The notes: a model not told the origin generated them from the sequence alone. Numbered from the stretch's first letter, positions 34,198 to 48,503 are shown. The stretch: DNA of 64,000 nucleotides from Lateolabrax maculatus (GCA_031216445.1 CM062196.1:6272501-6336500); one strand, 5' to 3'. Translations and numbers: made by a program.

Positions 34198-36329
34198 AAC
34201 ACTAACTTCCCTCTATGTAGAAGTTACTGAGGTAAATTTGTCTGTGTGCATGAATTTCTGTGTTTCTGGACATTTTGTGCTCATGGCGCATTAACTTTGC
34301 AGGAAGCAGAATGTGATAAACAAACTCACATTCATGCATCACCACTGAGTAGTAGCTTGTGACTGCAGCAGTTTCCATCTGACAAATGTCTTTCTTCATT
34401 AGACTCAAACAATTCCCTCTCTTCCACGTCCGTGCACTGATGCTTCCCTGAAAAAAAAGAGTCAATTAAATTTACAATACCCCAAACATTCTCATTTTCC
34501 TAGTCTCCTTTATATTTGTTTTACTTTTTTTTCTACTTACTTTATACTAGTTTCTTTTATACTTTATGGTACTTGCTATAACTATTTATCTGTCCTTCAT
34601 CTTCCTCACCGTCTTGCTGTGAGCCTGGAGACAGATATAACACAGACTGGGGCACAGAGGCTGGATAGTATCAGCCTCATATAAACAAAACAAACCAGGC
34701 ACCAGGCAACAAACAATGTGCATTTCTTTGGGAGACTTACATTGTGCACAGATTTAAGATTATCTAATCTTGTGTACGTCTCTTTTAATTCTTTTATGCC
34801 GGACCAAAATCACAGCTTTTTTTTCTCTCCTCTTGCTTCATGATCTTTAAACACAGTGAGCAGGTTAGACTTTCAGCAATCTTACCTAAGAAAATAAGTA
34901 TTTAAAATTGTAAAAATACATTTTATTAAAACTTACTACGAAACTTTGTTTCTCAAACTGAAGCAGTATCAGTACCAAGCACAAAGCAGTGATGTCTGAG
35001 ACTGGGGAGTGATGGGCTGATTGTGGGATGACGGAGGGGATGGAGTATGAGAGGTGGAGGCGTCGGGTCTGACACGCAGTCTGACAATCAGCAGCCTTGC
35101 TGTCTCCATTCTCTTTATTTCTATCTGTCTGTCTCCAATGTCTTTTTCTCTCTGTCTACGCAATGTCTGCCTCCTCTACCTCTATCTTCCTCTCACATTT
35201 GCTTTTGCTAACACACTCAGAAACACTTCTTTCTATGGAGTCTGACACCTGTGTAAAAGCACCGACTACGATTAATCCATTTCCCACACAATATCTGCTC
35301 TATTTTCTGTCTGTTTTAAATGTCTCACAAGTTATGGCTTTTTTTGAAAGTTCTTTGAGTAGATACTGAAAGCCTTTTCAAACACAGAATGTTTACCTGT
35401 TATGTCAATGATAAATGCAATGATTCAAAGTAGAAACAAATATTACGCCAAAGATCAAATAGGTCTTCTGCAAGTACAGGTAGGCCTTGTTCCTCGGTAG
35501 CATGTTCCCACCCTATTAGTCAAAAGGAGAATGATCTGAAATGGAAAAAAAAAATGCTTTTAAAAGGAGATAAAATGCTACATTTACTCAACATGTCCTT
35601 TTAAACCTACATTTTAGTGCAACATAATCTCAGTTCACAGTGCTGCTCTCCTTGCTGAATCCTCTGAAAGTTAAGCTGGACTTGTTAACGTCACTCCTAT
35701 TTGTGTCGCTCATCCATCCACAAACTATAATACTCCCTCATATTCTGAGAGGAAAGTGGCCCCATTTGTCAGCACCGTCACCGCTGTGTTTTCTCATTTG
35801 TCTGTCAGTGATTCGGCTCAGTGAGTTAACGGCAACCTAATTCCCTCATTCGTTCGCCGTTCACTCTCACTCGGGTGTCGGAGACTCGCTATAGGGCAGT
35901 GATTTAGTGCTCGGAAACTTAACTACTCCAAGTGGAAACTCAGAGGGAAGGAAAGGCTTTCCCTCCTCGTATGATGATTGATAAACGATGGTCAGAGGTT
36001 CTCCCAGCCTTCACTGCCCCACTGTAATAACCGGTTACGTAGCAAGGAGAGACACGCGACTAAATCCTTCCACAGATCTGTCTCAGTCTGCTGTCTCTCC
36101 GTCTTTTTTGTTTCTTTCCTTTTGCCTGTAACAGTGTAGCCACTGTCTATGAATACACTCCTGATCTGCGATGACTGAAGCTTCTCTGTTCCACACTGGC
36201 TCATTTTCTGGCTGACACATTAGTTTGATGGATTGTTAGGAAATAGTGGTGACCACACACTGCAATTTCAGGCCAATTTAGGCCACCTTAAATTTACATC
36301 AGTTTCAATTGGACATAGACTGAATCTAT

Positions 36330-36900
36330 TCTGAACTGCACTTAAAGCAACAGTTCACTTTGGTAGAAAATTTGTAATTTTTGGAATTCATATCCCCAAC
36401 TGGGTTTTTTGACAGGTCTAATGCTATCACAGGTTTTCCCAAGCATGCGCTACAATGTTGCTCACCCGGTTTGGTGCAAAAATATCTACAATGATTTAGT
36501 TTTTGTTTTAGATAAATAAATAAACCAGTTTGCAATTGTATCGACAAGCAAGGACACCATGAACACAACAATTCTTAGACATTTTAGCCTCAATACTGCA
36601 TGCTTGTAATTGCAAAGATAGTATACTGTACAAGGCATAATATACATGAATATTTTTACTTATGGGTACTATAAATATATTTGCTGTGGGAGGGGAGAGT
36701 GCTTCTCCTTTAACTTCCATAACTCAGATTTTCCTCTATACCTCATTTTGGGATTAAACTAAAGGAAGCCCCTTAAAACCTGGTTTTAAATTTAAAATAT
36801 TTCTGCCATTTTTCTATCATCTCTACTATGTGAAATAATCAAAACTGTTCTCATTTTTGGCTAAAAAACTTGTGTTCATGTAGGACCACATTACCCACTG
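36330..36900. mobile_element. Possible dispersed repeat
   Basis: Begins with CACTTAAAGCAACAGTTCAC, the style of opening seen in several fish non-autonomous elements, and ends in an A/T-rich stretch. No inverted termini or coding sequence were confirmed, so this is tentative. Confidence 0.25.
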
Positions 36901-38394
36901 TGAGAAGCAAATTGGGCATTTTCATATGGTAGTAAATTACGACTCAGATCAAAGCTTCTGCGTAATTCACAGGAATTGCATGAATGTTGGACTGGACACA
37001 GATCTTGCTTTACAAAATCATCCAATGTGTCTTCCTGGAGATACTGGGCTGTGATTTACATTTTTTAAGTCCTCATATTTATTTTTTCCAGTTCTTTTAT
37101 TAAGTCACAGATTTTAAGGCGTATTTATTGTTTGATTATTATGACAAAATCAAACCTCAGCTGGGATAGGTGTTAGTTGATTCAAAGCTTCTTCTACGCC
37201 CTGAACATTTTCAGTATGTTGAGTGGGTGGCATTTAACCTTTACAAGTTCATGCTCAACTTATGAAGGTGTTACCTGAACTTTTGCTAATCCCGTCCTTT
37301 ATTTAAAATGATTGACGTCTCCTAGATCAAGTCACTAAATGGCTTGACTCAAGTCTTCTGTAGTTGTTCTGTGCAGCTCCCAAAAGTGCCATAAACATGT
37401 TTGGTCAGTGGTCAGAGGTCAGGAAGCAGCTCATGTTCACCACGTAATGACTACATCAGTGTAATATAATCATGTTTAATTCCATTTGATGTTGTTAATT
37501 ATCTCTTTGAGTTCTTGTCCCCTTCTCCACCGCCCATTTATAGAATTCTTTGTCCTCGGCTGATTTTGATCTTGAGCCAAAACTGCCACAGCACGATAAG
37601 ACCCGACAACTCATCCACCCGTTTTTAATTCCCCTTCGTGTTTGACAAAGAAAGACAACACCCTACGATGCAGATATGACCCAGTGAGTGCTACAAGTGT
37701 GTCTGATTAAATCTCCACTTGTCCTCCTTGCTGTCAACAAGCACTGTTGGCATCATCTGCTGTGATCCAGCTCATGCAAGGCTATAACGGAAGAGTACCA
37801 CAAGCTGTGTTCAAAGGAACATACCTCCATCTTGGATATCAAACATTTGGCAGTGGACCCAGTGCGAGTAACCCAATGAGCAATCGGCAGTGCATGGATA
37901 AAAGCTGACCCCACAAGTAGCATTGCTAATCTCTAAAAAAAGCTGGTTATCCGGATCTCCTTTACGGGCCAAATTGACTGATGCTTTATGTTGAGATCTG
38001 GAAGATTTTTTTTTTAAAGTCGAACTGAAATTTCAATTGTCGTTGTGTAAGAAAATATAAACTGTATGATACGATATACGTATTTAGACACTATGGACAT
38101 GTTTCTCCAGTATCAAAGGTTCAAGCCTCTGAGTGGGCGTTTCCCATGGCAACAGCTGACTGACATCTGAGAGCTGCGGTTGCTAGGGGATACACTGTGA
38201 ACTTCTGTGGCGTGCTACTGACTGGAGCACGACAGAGCCCTGAAGCCTGCAAATGTTGGTACAAGATGGGGTTTTTCCTCCCTTTTTCAACAAGCACACA
38301 TAGCATTTGTTAATAAGTGTTAGTGATTTAATACATCTGACCCTTTACAGGAGGATTTTATTCTGCTGGGAGTTGAAAAGTGGAAGTTAGTCTG

Positions 38395-38640
38395 CCATGA
38401 TAAAGTTAACACTGATTCCCACTAGACGTCAATAGGCCAGAAGGTGCATGTGATCTCACTCCCAACTCGTCAACTACAGACGTGCAGGAAAGGATGAAGT
38501 CAAGTGACCTTCGTCTTCATGGTAACAAGAATAAACACGTGGTTAACGTTGTGAAAAAGTCGCAGTTTGGTTAGGTTTAGGCACCAAATTACTTGGTTAG
38601 GTCCCTAAACTGACTTTACCAACAGATGATAAGAGATAGA
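38395..38640. mobile_element. Dispersed 'GTTAGGTTTAGGCACCAAA' repeat
   Basis: CAACTCGTCAACTACAGACG, AGTCAAGTGACCTTCGTCTT, CATGGTAACAAGAATAAAC and then GGTTAGGTTTAGGCACCAAA with TTGGTTAGGTCCCTAAACTG are recognisable parts of a common fish repeat. The class is not assigned. Confidence 0.5.
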
Positions 38641-39297
38641 GTAGGGCCACGCTACCTCATGATGACAACTAATAACGGCCATTTAATTGGCCGATAACAC
38701 TCAAATAGACTGCTGATGCTCAAACAAAATAAATGGGTGATAACAGCCTCCTGAACCTACTAGTAGGTTTGATAGGCCCCAACTAGCCCATATGTGTGAG
38801 ATAGATGACGAAAGCCCATTCAACAGCCTGATAACAGTCAAACATGCTGCCTAAACTCAGTGAGCAGATATGAAGCACTTGGATGTGAGAAACAGGTCTT
38901 GTGTGTGTGCACTCACATAGCTTTGGGCACATGCTTTTGTACTTTTTTGTATTGCTGAATTCCAGTGGCCGTTTCCATCGCTTCCCTTTAAACTAATGTT
39001 TTGTTATCTGAAGCTGTGATATAATGTGAATTAGCCTGTGGCGGAGATTGCCTTGTGGTAGCAATTCATCACCTGTTTGGCAGAGGTGACTGCATGAGCG
39101 ACTGAGCGAGCGGTTACTGGTATGACGTGCGGAGCGAGCATCTGGTGTAGGGGGTTAATTGAGGGCGATTAAGGTGATTAATAGCTTTGTTTGAAGTGAA
39201 AACACAAGACAGACTAGCTTGTGTTACCAAGCAAATATTTTGGGGAAAAAAATCCATCAGTGGCATGAGTGCAGAATGGCTGGAGAAGGTAGCAGTC

Positions 39298-39300
<3 letters not shown>

Positions 39301-39333
<33 letters not shown>

Positions 39334-39417
39334 CACCAGGAATATTTAGACTCTCGGCTTAATGGCCAATACGAAAAAAGAAGTAGTGTGCATTTGTGTG
39401 TGTGTGTTGGGTTAGGG

Positions 39418-39451
<34 letters not shown>
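39301..39451. repeat. Two (TG)15 microsatellites
   Basis: TG runs at 39301-39331 and 39421-39451, with a shorter one at 39396-39408. Confidence 0.95.
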
Positions 39452-39454
<3 letters not shown>

Positions 39455-39592
39455 AGGAAATAGAGACATAGGCTTGTGTGTGATCATTGAGGGGGAAAGA
39501 GTAATATTGACATGGAGCTGGCTGCTTAAAAAGAGCTTCTGTTTCCACGCTGTTCCATTCCTATTATTGTCTTAGAGAGAAGCTTTATGTGG

Positions 39593-39608
39593 TTGTGTGT
39601 GTTTGTGT

Positions 39609-39650
<42 letters not shown>
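39593..39650. repeat. (GT)n microsatellite
   Basis: GT run with small interruptions, ending GTGCGCACG. Confidence 0.95.
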
Positions 39651-40204
39651 ACGTCTAAGAGAGACTGAAAAACAAGACAGCCAAATCATGATCACATATC
39701 CACGCTCAGTACAAACATGCTCAAACACACTTCACTTGAACTGGGGCTGTGGAAATCCACGACGTCTCCTCCACAGATGCTGATCTCCCTCAGTCTCATC
39801 CCCACCGCCCTGAAAATCTTATTTCTCTGAAACAGGAAGCAATTTTACTAAAGTTTTCCTCAGGCAGGGCTTCTGATGAAAAACACTCATTTTGTTTCCT
39901 GGATTAATTATAAACAAATTGTTCATTTGTTTTAAGACTGTTTTGTTTGTATTCTACCTGTTTGATATTTTGTGCTAAAATGCTTTTATTATGAAACACT
40001 TTGGAAATTTTGCTTTGAAATATTCTATGAAATAAATCTTTATTAACTTACCTTACTTTTATTTAACAAATACTATGATTTTAAATATCATATTCAATAA
40101 AATAATGTAGTTGTTTCATTTGAAAAATACCCTTTAATGTTAAATTGAAATATCCACAAAAGTGGTCCAAAGTAATGACCAATACAAAATAAAAAAGAGC
40201 TGTT

Positions 40205-40385
40205 TTAGTAGGTATTCACTTAAATCAACACTGGTGCAGCCAGTTGGTTTTAGAAGTCAGATAATTAGTTAAATGGATATCACCTGTGTGAAGTCAAGGG
40301 GTTTCAATTGTAGTAAATACACATGCAGTATAAATACACCTGTATCTGTAGTATAAATACCTGATACCTGTATCTGGAAGTCACT
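40205..40385 (+). mobile_element. Tc1/mariner-like transposon fragment
   Basis: CAGCCAGTTGGTTTTAGAAG, GTCAGATAATTAGTTAAATG, ATCACCTGTGTGAAGTCAAG, GGGTTTCAATTGTAG and AATACACCTGTATCTG follow in the order known from the 5' untranslated part of a common fish Tc1-like element. GTATAAATAC/CCTGTATCTG is duplicated locally. No transposase frame follows, so only a remnant is left. Confidence 0.6.
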
Positions 40386-43300
40386 GAACATCCCCTGGAG
40401 TGCACACATTTAAAAATAAATTTAAAAACCACATGATGAAGAAATTATGAATTTTAAAATAAGGAGAAATAAATAAAATAAGTTCTGTACGACCTCTGAC
40501 AGATACATGAAGTCCAAATGTTGCCTCTGCCTTTTTGTTCTGGCCTTAGGAACAGTCACGGGAGTCACGGGAGGGAAATATTCATTAATAGCTAAAAAAC
40601 TAAGCAGGACAATCTTAAAAGTAAAATAACCAGCGCAAACATATTAAAATGAGTTATGTACCTTGTCATGTCTCTGTCAGCACATGGGCTGCTAATACTG
40701 CATGAGCTGTGACTGACAAACGAAAAGACTTTTTGATTTGTTTGCCAGTTTATAACATCCTATCCTCACTCCTCCTTTAATTTCCAATTAAACATCAGCC
40801 TAAGGTTTGGAGATTTATGGGAGTGCTTTGTCCAATTTGCATCCAGTACTTCACCTGTTTACTTCTTTGAACTGCTTCGCCTAACACTGAACCCTATTTA
40901 GAATAGCTGTTCATGAAGCGTCATTAAACTAGACTCATAGCATCGTGCAAGTTGAAAGCAGGCCATCTACTGGAGCGCAGAGAGCTTCAAATTGGATAAC
41001 CTGTAGTTGAGTGCAGTCATGCAGTCAAGAGTATAAGGAACAATCTGTCCCAGCTCCTCTGTCAAACCAGGCGCCATATGTTATATGTACAGTGGGTTCA
41101 CAGTATGCCCACTTCCAGTTCATATACCCGGATTACAATTCAGGAGAAATAATGTCATGTAAATTGAATTCAACTTTAAATTCAGTTATCTGGAGCATGA
41201 ATCTGTATATACATTTTCATCACAACAACAGTGAATGTAGTTGATTTGGGAATTCCAATTTAACACTAAACACCAGGGAAACTAGAAAATCTTCCAGTAT
41301 TCAGGCCATATTCTAGCATATCATGTTGTATTAGAGTAGAAAAATGTGTTTTGTATGAATGTTTTTCTCTATCAAAGAAAAAAAAATAAGCCATATTCAG
41401 CTCAGAGGGAGCAAGGGAGACAGGATTGGGATCTGTCAAGGTCGTCTGTCAAAAGCAGGACACATGTCAGAATTTGGGGTGTGTTTCATTTCAAACCTGA
41501 AAACACTTCAATAAGTAGTGAGGGGATTGAACAGGATGACAGACCCAGTGACAGGCTTTGCCTCATCCTCCATCTATTCCACCACCAGCCAAAACACCAA
41601 CCTGAAATAGACACTTTGTTCCCCATAAATGGCTTTAACACGTGCTCCGCTGAAACCCAAGATGTATAATAACATCTTTTTACTGACACTATTTATATTA
41701 TAAAAGCTATTAGACTAAATTGTATGTCATCCCTTCCTCCCCTCTGTGTTTTTAATCTCTTAGTTTTGGCACAGGCCTGGTCGGGGGGTTTGTCTGTGAG
41801 CATAATGTCTCTTGACTAAAAGGGAAAGTAAAATGCTTTAAAACATGTTGCTGATCTTGGCAGGTTGTATCACAGTTACGGGTTATAGCGAGCTACAGGG
41901 TTCCTGCTATCACACCATCTCAACTTGCCCACACTTTTCCTTGAATGCTCGCAACTCCCTCCCAGCACTCTGCCTGTGCCAGCTGTTATTCTTATAGGTC
42001 TGTGAACCTGACATCAAAACACGGTTTTATATGTCATTAAACTCCACTATCCTCTGTTTTAGGCCTCAGAGATAATCAATCACTTGTAAGAGGGTGCCAA
42101 TATGTTAGCATACGGGGGGTAGCAGATCAGGACATGAATAACATCGGGGCGGATCGGATTACTGGGAGTCAGAATGTGGTCGAGGGGATTGTTTGAGTTT
42201 GGATTTGCAGAATTTTCTATAGAATAAAATTTGAACCAAGCTGGGTAAATACTGCTTTAATGGTCATGCAGTTGGAGCTGTTTTTGCATTGATGTTATTG
42301 CTGCCACCCTTGGTCTATAAAGTTCCTGAACTCGCCTGGCATGTGCTGGTTTTCGCTTATAAAGGTGAGAGCTCTGAGGCCGGGGCACAAAGCTGTGAAG
42401 GTTATGCTAAAGCTGTGTGGAGCTGATCACAGCTAGAGGCTTTTTAAACGCTCCTAGGCAAGAACTGACATTCACAACCTGTATTTCCATTCTAAATAAT
42501 CACTTCTGATGAAAGAGATTACTGCACTATTCCCCTTGCTCTGTTTGCTTCCACATCTGCAAAAGTGCCTCATTGTCTGCGGTGAGGATAGGGGAAGGAT
42601 GGGTACTGGTGAGAGAGAGAGAAGAGTATTGAGAAAGCATGTTGATGAGAGACAAGGTTGTAAAAAGCCAACAAGTGTTTAACAGATGGCAACCTGCAGG
42701 AGGCGGCAAGTTCATCACCGACCCACATAAAGACAACCTTCTGACATACTGCAGTGTTAAGGCACATTAAGGGTTTTATTTTATGACCTGATATCAGAAA
42801 GATACAGATGGATTCCTCAAAGTAAAAGCTAAAAAGGATGTCATTTTAAGTTTAATTGATGTTGTGATTACATAGGATGTGAAGGTTGCTTTGAGCTGCT
42901 GTATCAACATCTCCTCAATGCTATAATGTTTTCTAAAGGGAGAGACATTAAGCGAGAGAGGTGAGAGAAAGTGCAGTCTTGTGGTCTGCTTTGGTTTCTA
43001 ATATTGCAGAGGTAGTTCTTCAGCGGCCAAGCGGCACCATGTGATGGTAACTGGATCGGCACACAGCTGCAGCCGTGGGCACCGTGGGTCGTCCCCAAGG
43101 CTGCTGGAATAGCGACAGGACAGCTCGGCACACATGCAAGAGCACAAATACTGTACATGCACACACCAGTGTATGGAAAAACCCTAATAGTACAGGATGG
43201 GGGTAAGTGGGGAGGTGCGGGAGAGAACTCTACCCTGCCTGTTTCAAAGATGTTTTTAAAGCTGTGAAATTTCTAGTCCAACCACGGCAGGCTCAGTTAC

Positions 43301-43819
43301 ACACAGGGCTGTCTTTTAAAGCGAGAGCTGGTGTGTTTGTTCTTCTGTTAAATGAAGGGTGGCGGTGGTCAGACTGGAACCCAACTACAGTCAATTAGGA
43401 ATGTCTCTGTCAGAGGGCAGACCAGACGCTTGTTCTCTATTAAAGCCATGTTGTTTCTATTAGCTCTGATGGCCATTGCTGTGAATTTATGGAACAACTG
43501 GGACAGATTCGCCACTTAGAAGTAGATGAAGCTCTTAAAAGGCAAACAGGTCAAACTTTAGACTGATTGTCCAGAGTAAAGTTGATATTTGTCTGGTACA
43601 AAACAACAAGCATAGGTTTGAGTAGCGTTAAACAGTCCAACCTGTGTTTGACGGTCTTAGCTACTAAGACTGTCTGCCCAAGAAGAATGACAGCATTAGT
43701 CGTTTTTCATGAATTATTATTGTAACCATGGTGACAAAGGTCCCCTAACCTTAATTTAGCAGTAATTTAACCCAAACCACAGTGTTTCCCTTACCATAAC
43801 AAAGTACTTATTTTAACCT

Positions 43820-43890
43820 CTCTGCGCTCCTGCAGCTGCAGACACACCAGCAGCTTCTTCTCTGCTGCAGCTGCTGATTCGGCGACTCTT
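43820..43890. repeat. CTGCAGCTG-rich inverted repeats
   Basis: CTGCAGCTGCAG and then CTGCTGCAGCTGCTG give overlapping short palindromes around CAGCAGCTTCTTC. Likely part of a repeat or a CAGCTG E-box cluster. Confidence 0.4.
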
Positions 43891-43979
43891 CTGTTTCATT
43901 CTCAGACAGTTCATCATGACTTTTTCATGTGTTTTTACTTTCATTCTTGCTCTGTAACTGATGCAACTTTAAATGCAGC

Positions 43980-44110
43980 AGAGTACAATAGGCTGCCTGA
44001 GAAAAAAGTAAGTAAAATTACTGATTTTTAAAAATAGCCTACTCAAAAGTACAAGTACACAAAAAAAGAGAGTTGTACTAACAAGAGTAAATGTGATTTG
44101 TTCTTACATC
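43980..44110. mobile_element. Possible end of a 'CTCAAAAGTACAAGTAC' repeat
   Basis: AAAAGTAAGTAAAATTACTG, ACTCAAAAGTACAAGTACAC and AGTAAATGTGATTTGTT resemble the inverted end of the same broad family as the repeat in cfap144 intron 1. Boundaries are uncertain. Confidence 0.35.
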
Positions 44111-47100
44111 TGTGTTTGTTAGAGACTGGAAGCTAAACTAAGTTAATCAACAGCTGGCTGTAGTTTCATATTTACCGTAGAGACATGAATGATATCAGTC
44201 TTCTCATCTAAGTTTTGGCAAGAAAGCAAATAAGGAAATTCCCAAGATTTCACTTTAAACAAACTCACTCACACTGTCTCTCTGTTGTGCAGTAAATTGA
44301 GCAAAAATGCAATCAAACATTATTATTATTTATTTGTCTTACTTTCATCTTTATTGTGGGATGATATTTTTGACTGTGAATGTTTGCTGTGCTTTTCTTT
44401 TGTCTGTTTTTTGTGAAATCCTTGACTTAAGAGCACAGCCTGGCCTGCACTGCATGGAATCCGTCTGTACTGTGCAGACAGATTTAACTAGGTTGTCTGG
44501 TATTATGATCTATTGATCATGTCTTGTTTGTCTGAGTCTGTGCATTCATCACTCAGATAAGTTATGTTAGGTGATATTTTAAACACCTGTGGTCTGACAA
44601 TTGCAGGGACCATATATCCTCCGTCCAGATTTAAAAAAAAAGTTCACTGATTTGATCACTGAAGGTCACAATTTATAACACAAACATCTCTCAGATATCA
44701 ATGTCAAATTTGGACAAAACTTGATGAATGAGTCTTGCTGCTGTTTTTTAGTGTCTAAATAAATTACATCATTGGCTGGAGGGGATCGGTATGATTAAAG
44801 GCTGGCATTTCAAACTCTGACAGGTTGTACAACACCAGGCCTATTTATGATTACAGTTGAAGAGGTGAAGGCACATTTTTTACTGTTTGGCTCTAGCTTT
44901 GCCTTAGTAATGGCACAATATGCGTGAGGGTGGGGATGATGTTTACTTTTATATACTTAATCTTTTTTTCATTTTTAAAGTATTGTATGGCATCGAAATT
45001 ATTGTGCTAACTGAGGCAATGCTGCACAGCTGTAGCGTAACCCTACACCAGTATCTCTGAGTCAAGCTTGGCCACCGAACACCAGAGAGCATACGGGGCT
45101 GTTGCAGGGCAGGGTGGGACAGGAGAGAATCCAAAGTGCGTGGCAGTCCAAAGTTGGCAGACAGATCAAACACTCTACCCTGACCCCTCATACTCAATGC
45201 TGCAGATACTACTTGGAGTGTAGTGAAGGAATACTGCCTGGAGAGTAATGATAACATGTAGCAGCAAACCAAAGAGAGTGGTCTTACAAATAAAAAATCC
45301 TAACAAATAAACTTTAGGGAAAGTGAGTTTACTGTTGTCTTGACTGAGTGAAAAAAAGTCAATTTATGTTGCCCAGGTTGTTTATTACAACACTGACGCA
45401 ACTAAAACTGAACAATTTATATTGTGTGCATTAGCAAGCAAATTATAAAGAATTAGTTTTGTGTGTGTATGTGATTCTCTGATTGCGGCAATTCCATTGG
45501 AGTGAATTGATTTTGGCATGAAACTGTGCCATTTTCAATCCTGGTGTGCCCACGCCTTAATATACTCAGAGGCTGTCATGAGGGAACCAATCACTGACAA
45601 GGAATCGCTTGTTCATCAGACACACACCTAAACCAAGCCACGGCAGGTTCACATTCCACAGCAATCACCAGTGAAATGAAACATTTTCAGTGGGCCAACA
45701 AGATAATCATTAAAAAATAATTTGAGCAGGCGTGCTGTTTCTGTCTTTATAAACTCAATGTGTCAGAAACATGGTCCTCATCAACCTGGAGAGTTCTTTG
45801 CACTGTCCAAGCCTCCCATAACAACACTATTAAATTCAGATAACAGCTCTCTTAGAAGTGCCTAGAGAAATGACCTTGCCACACCGAGACATATGCTTTT
45901 AGTCCACTCTCATTCTGTAGTGAGGAGAGCTGGCAGGACGGTCAAAGGCTTTCCACTGAACCCTGATACTAAATGTTACTGATTATCTGTCAAAAGGGGA
46001 GAGCTAAGACCGATATGTAGATCATACTAAACAACTGGAGAGGTCTGGCTGCTTCAGTCAGGTCTTGAAGGGGGGTCGGAGTCCTGTGCTTCCCCGCACG
46101 TCTGCCTTTGCACAAAGCTAGTATAAACACTACAAGGTGGTAAAGGAAATGAAGGCAATGGGAAAACAAAGATCATTTTGATAGTTCTCATCTATACAGC
46201 GGTAGTGTGATGGCTTCACGCTAGGCCAGGAACAGACCTATGGCTGCGTAGGTGAAGACTGCGATGCTTGGTTATCGATGGGAGGAGGGAGAGGAAAGAA
46301 CCTCCCAGTTTGAAATAACAGGGTGGAGGTGAACGAAAAGCATTCTGAACGAGCTGGAGCACATGTAACATGTGGGCTATCTCTTTGTCACGTCTCCCCC
46401 ACCCACCAGCTCTCTCCTGTTCCTCTCTTTTATTTTCTCCCATCTTTCCAGTCACAGCTGCTGATGACAAAGTCTGTGTGATGAAAATATGAAGATCGGA
46501 GTTATAGGGAAATGCCAAAGCAAAGCTTTTCTACCATGAACAGAGTGAAATCAATCCTGCTGAAAAGGAAATGAGGCACAACGAGAGAATGAACAGCAGG
46601 AGCGCCAGAGGTGTGCGACAAAAAGGCAACAGGGCGAGGGAGGAGAAGGGTTGGGGCTATTACAAATGCAAAAACATGTTTCAACCTGTTGAAACTGCCT
46701 TGTCAGCAAACTGGCCTGAATCCAATAACCCCCGCGTCCTCTTTCTCTCTCCTGTCCTCCCCTGGCCCACAAAGGAAAATGTTAATAAACTGGCGATTGC
46801 AGATCGAAACAAACCTTTCCAAAGAGCACAGAACAATAAAGCTAATCTGTCTGTCTCTGGCACAAGCCTAACAAGAACGGTGGAACGTGAATGGCATTTC
46901 AGAGCGGGGTCGCTATCTGTTAAGACGCCACACACCTCGTCTAAGGACACTCCAGAATGAAACATGGGGGAACTGGATAAATTAGCTTTTCTGCTAGCTT
47001 TGCCGGGGGGGGGGACTGATTTATATCCTCTGTGTTATTCTTCACAGAAGTCATTATCACCCCTTTGTGACTGATGCTTATCTTTTTATCATTGCAGTGA

Positions 47101-48443
47101 AAATGGCAATTTGCACTCTCTGCAAGGTTTTTAATATTTTAAAATGGGTGCAGATAGTGTACAATAAAAAACAATGGCACATATTCAGCGCTTTCAGGCT
47201 CACAACCTCATCTTCCTTTGTGCCATTCTCCCCTCTCTGTCTGTCTGTGAAAAGACGGGGAGAGAGGTAGTCTGATATGCTGGTAGATACGAGCAAACAA
47301 AGACACGGAGCAGTGCGCTATCACCTCTGTGTTGACGCCACGAGGTCCAGAGTTGTCAAAAGTATCTGACCTCCATCTCTGGGAGATTACAGCGCCGAAC
47401 AAAAAAAAAAAAAAAAAACGGAGGAGAGAAAAAGTAGAAAGTGGATATAGATCAAATGCGTGTTCAAACAAACTCCACCGGCATCAGGCTCAGCATACAA
47501 TAAAGAACAATGTCGCCTAGGCAACGCTGGCACTGTCCCATTCAGCCTTTGGTGAATATTTCTCATCTTCCCTCATGCTGTAGGTGTGATGAAATGATAC
47601 GCTATGAAATATTAAACAGTACGCCATATGATCAGTTAGTTTAAAGTTATACAATCATAATGACAGACTACAGTCTGACAAAATGTCTCACATTTGGAGA
47701 ACAATAGAGCTTATGAAAAGCAATAAATAATGAACACATATTTCTCAACTGGTAAAAAAAGAGGACAGATGCAGAAATGTCAGAGTTATGTCTTTGTTGC
47801 TGTCTTCCCTTTATCTGCTATTACAGGAACATTTTTGGAAAATTTTTGCTCCTTTAACGTCGTCTCACTCGTTTCATTGTTAGTTTTCATATGATTAAGG
47901 AGAGATTTTTAAGCAGCGCCTGGTTTGTTCGGACATCTTAATGCCCGAGAGCAGCACACAGATATCCACCAGTCAAATCTACACTTTGATTTAAAGATCA
48001 AAGCAGAAAGTTCAAACACTGCTTGACTTTTTCATCAACTTTGTTTTATGGATGTACTGTATATTTCTTCTGCAGGAAAAGAGAATAAAACAAGATTGAT
48101 GTGAGCGGGTCAAAGCAGAGCGGTTCAGTATATTTTCACCACATTGCTGACAGGAGTATCAAAAAGGATTACATTTTTAAAGTGTATATTTGTACAAAAT
48201 AGGCTCAATGTAGGTATAAAAAAATATGGTAATCAAGTACATATATGTTTCATTGTTATAATGTTTTAATTGTTGTTAAAATATAGCTAAATACACTTTC
48301 ATTAAAAATAAGAAAAAAATGCAATGGTTGTAATTCATGTTCTGGACATTTTTCATAAATATTTCACCTATTGCCACTTTATAATAACCAGCCTTGTCAA
48401 GAAAAGTTTTTCAAAATCTGTAATACACTTAGACATTTTTATA

Positions 48444-48449
48444 TTTATT
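48444..48449 (-). terminator. AATAAA poly(A) signal of the dmrt2b-like gene
   Basis: The plus strand reads TTTATT, i.e. AATAAA on the coding strand, about 55 nt after the stop codon at 48504. It would give a very short 3' UTR; a longer form using later A/T-rich signals is also possible. Confidence 0.55.
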
Positions 48450-48503
48450 TACTCAACGTCAATTCTCAGTCCGTACATAAACAAAGAGCTTTCCATTTGC
48501 CTG

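Larger units (their letters stand above)
15801..48443. other. Gene desert between cfap144 and the dmrt2b-like gene
   Basis: About 33 kb without a recognisable exon. Open frames are short, compositionally biased or inside repeats. Contents: transposon relics (listed separately), microsatellite clusters at 33.6-34.2 and 39.3-39.65 kb, homopolymer runs, and islands of complex AT-rich sequence with homeodomain-type TAATTA/ATTA sites that look like conserved regulatory DNA (around 17.9-19.1, 25.4-25.9, 27.6, 31.1-31.3, 35.6-35.9 and 39.0-39.2 kb). Conservation cannot be shown from one sequence. Confidence 0.6.

Noticed and set aside
39114..39548. 144-codon minus-strand frame with His-Thr repeats
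   Set aside because: Produced by the TG microsatellites.
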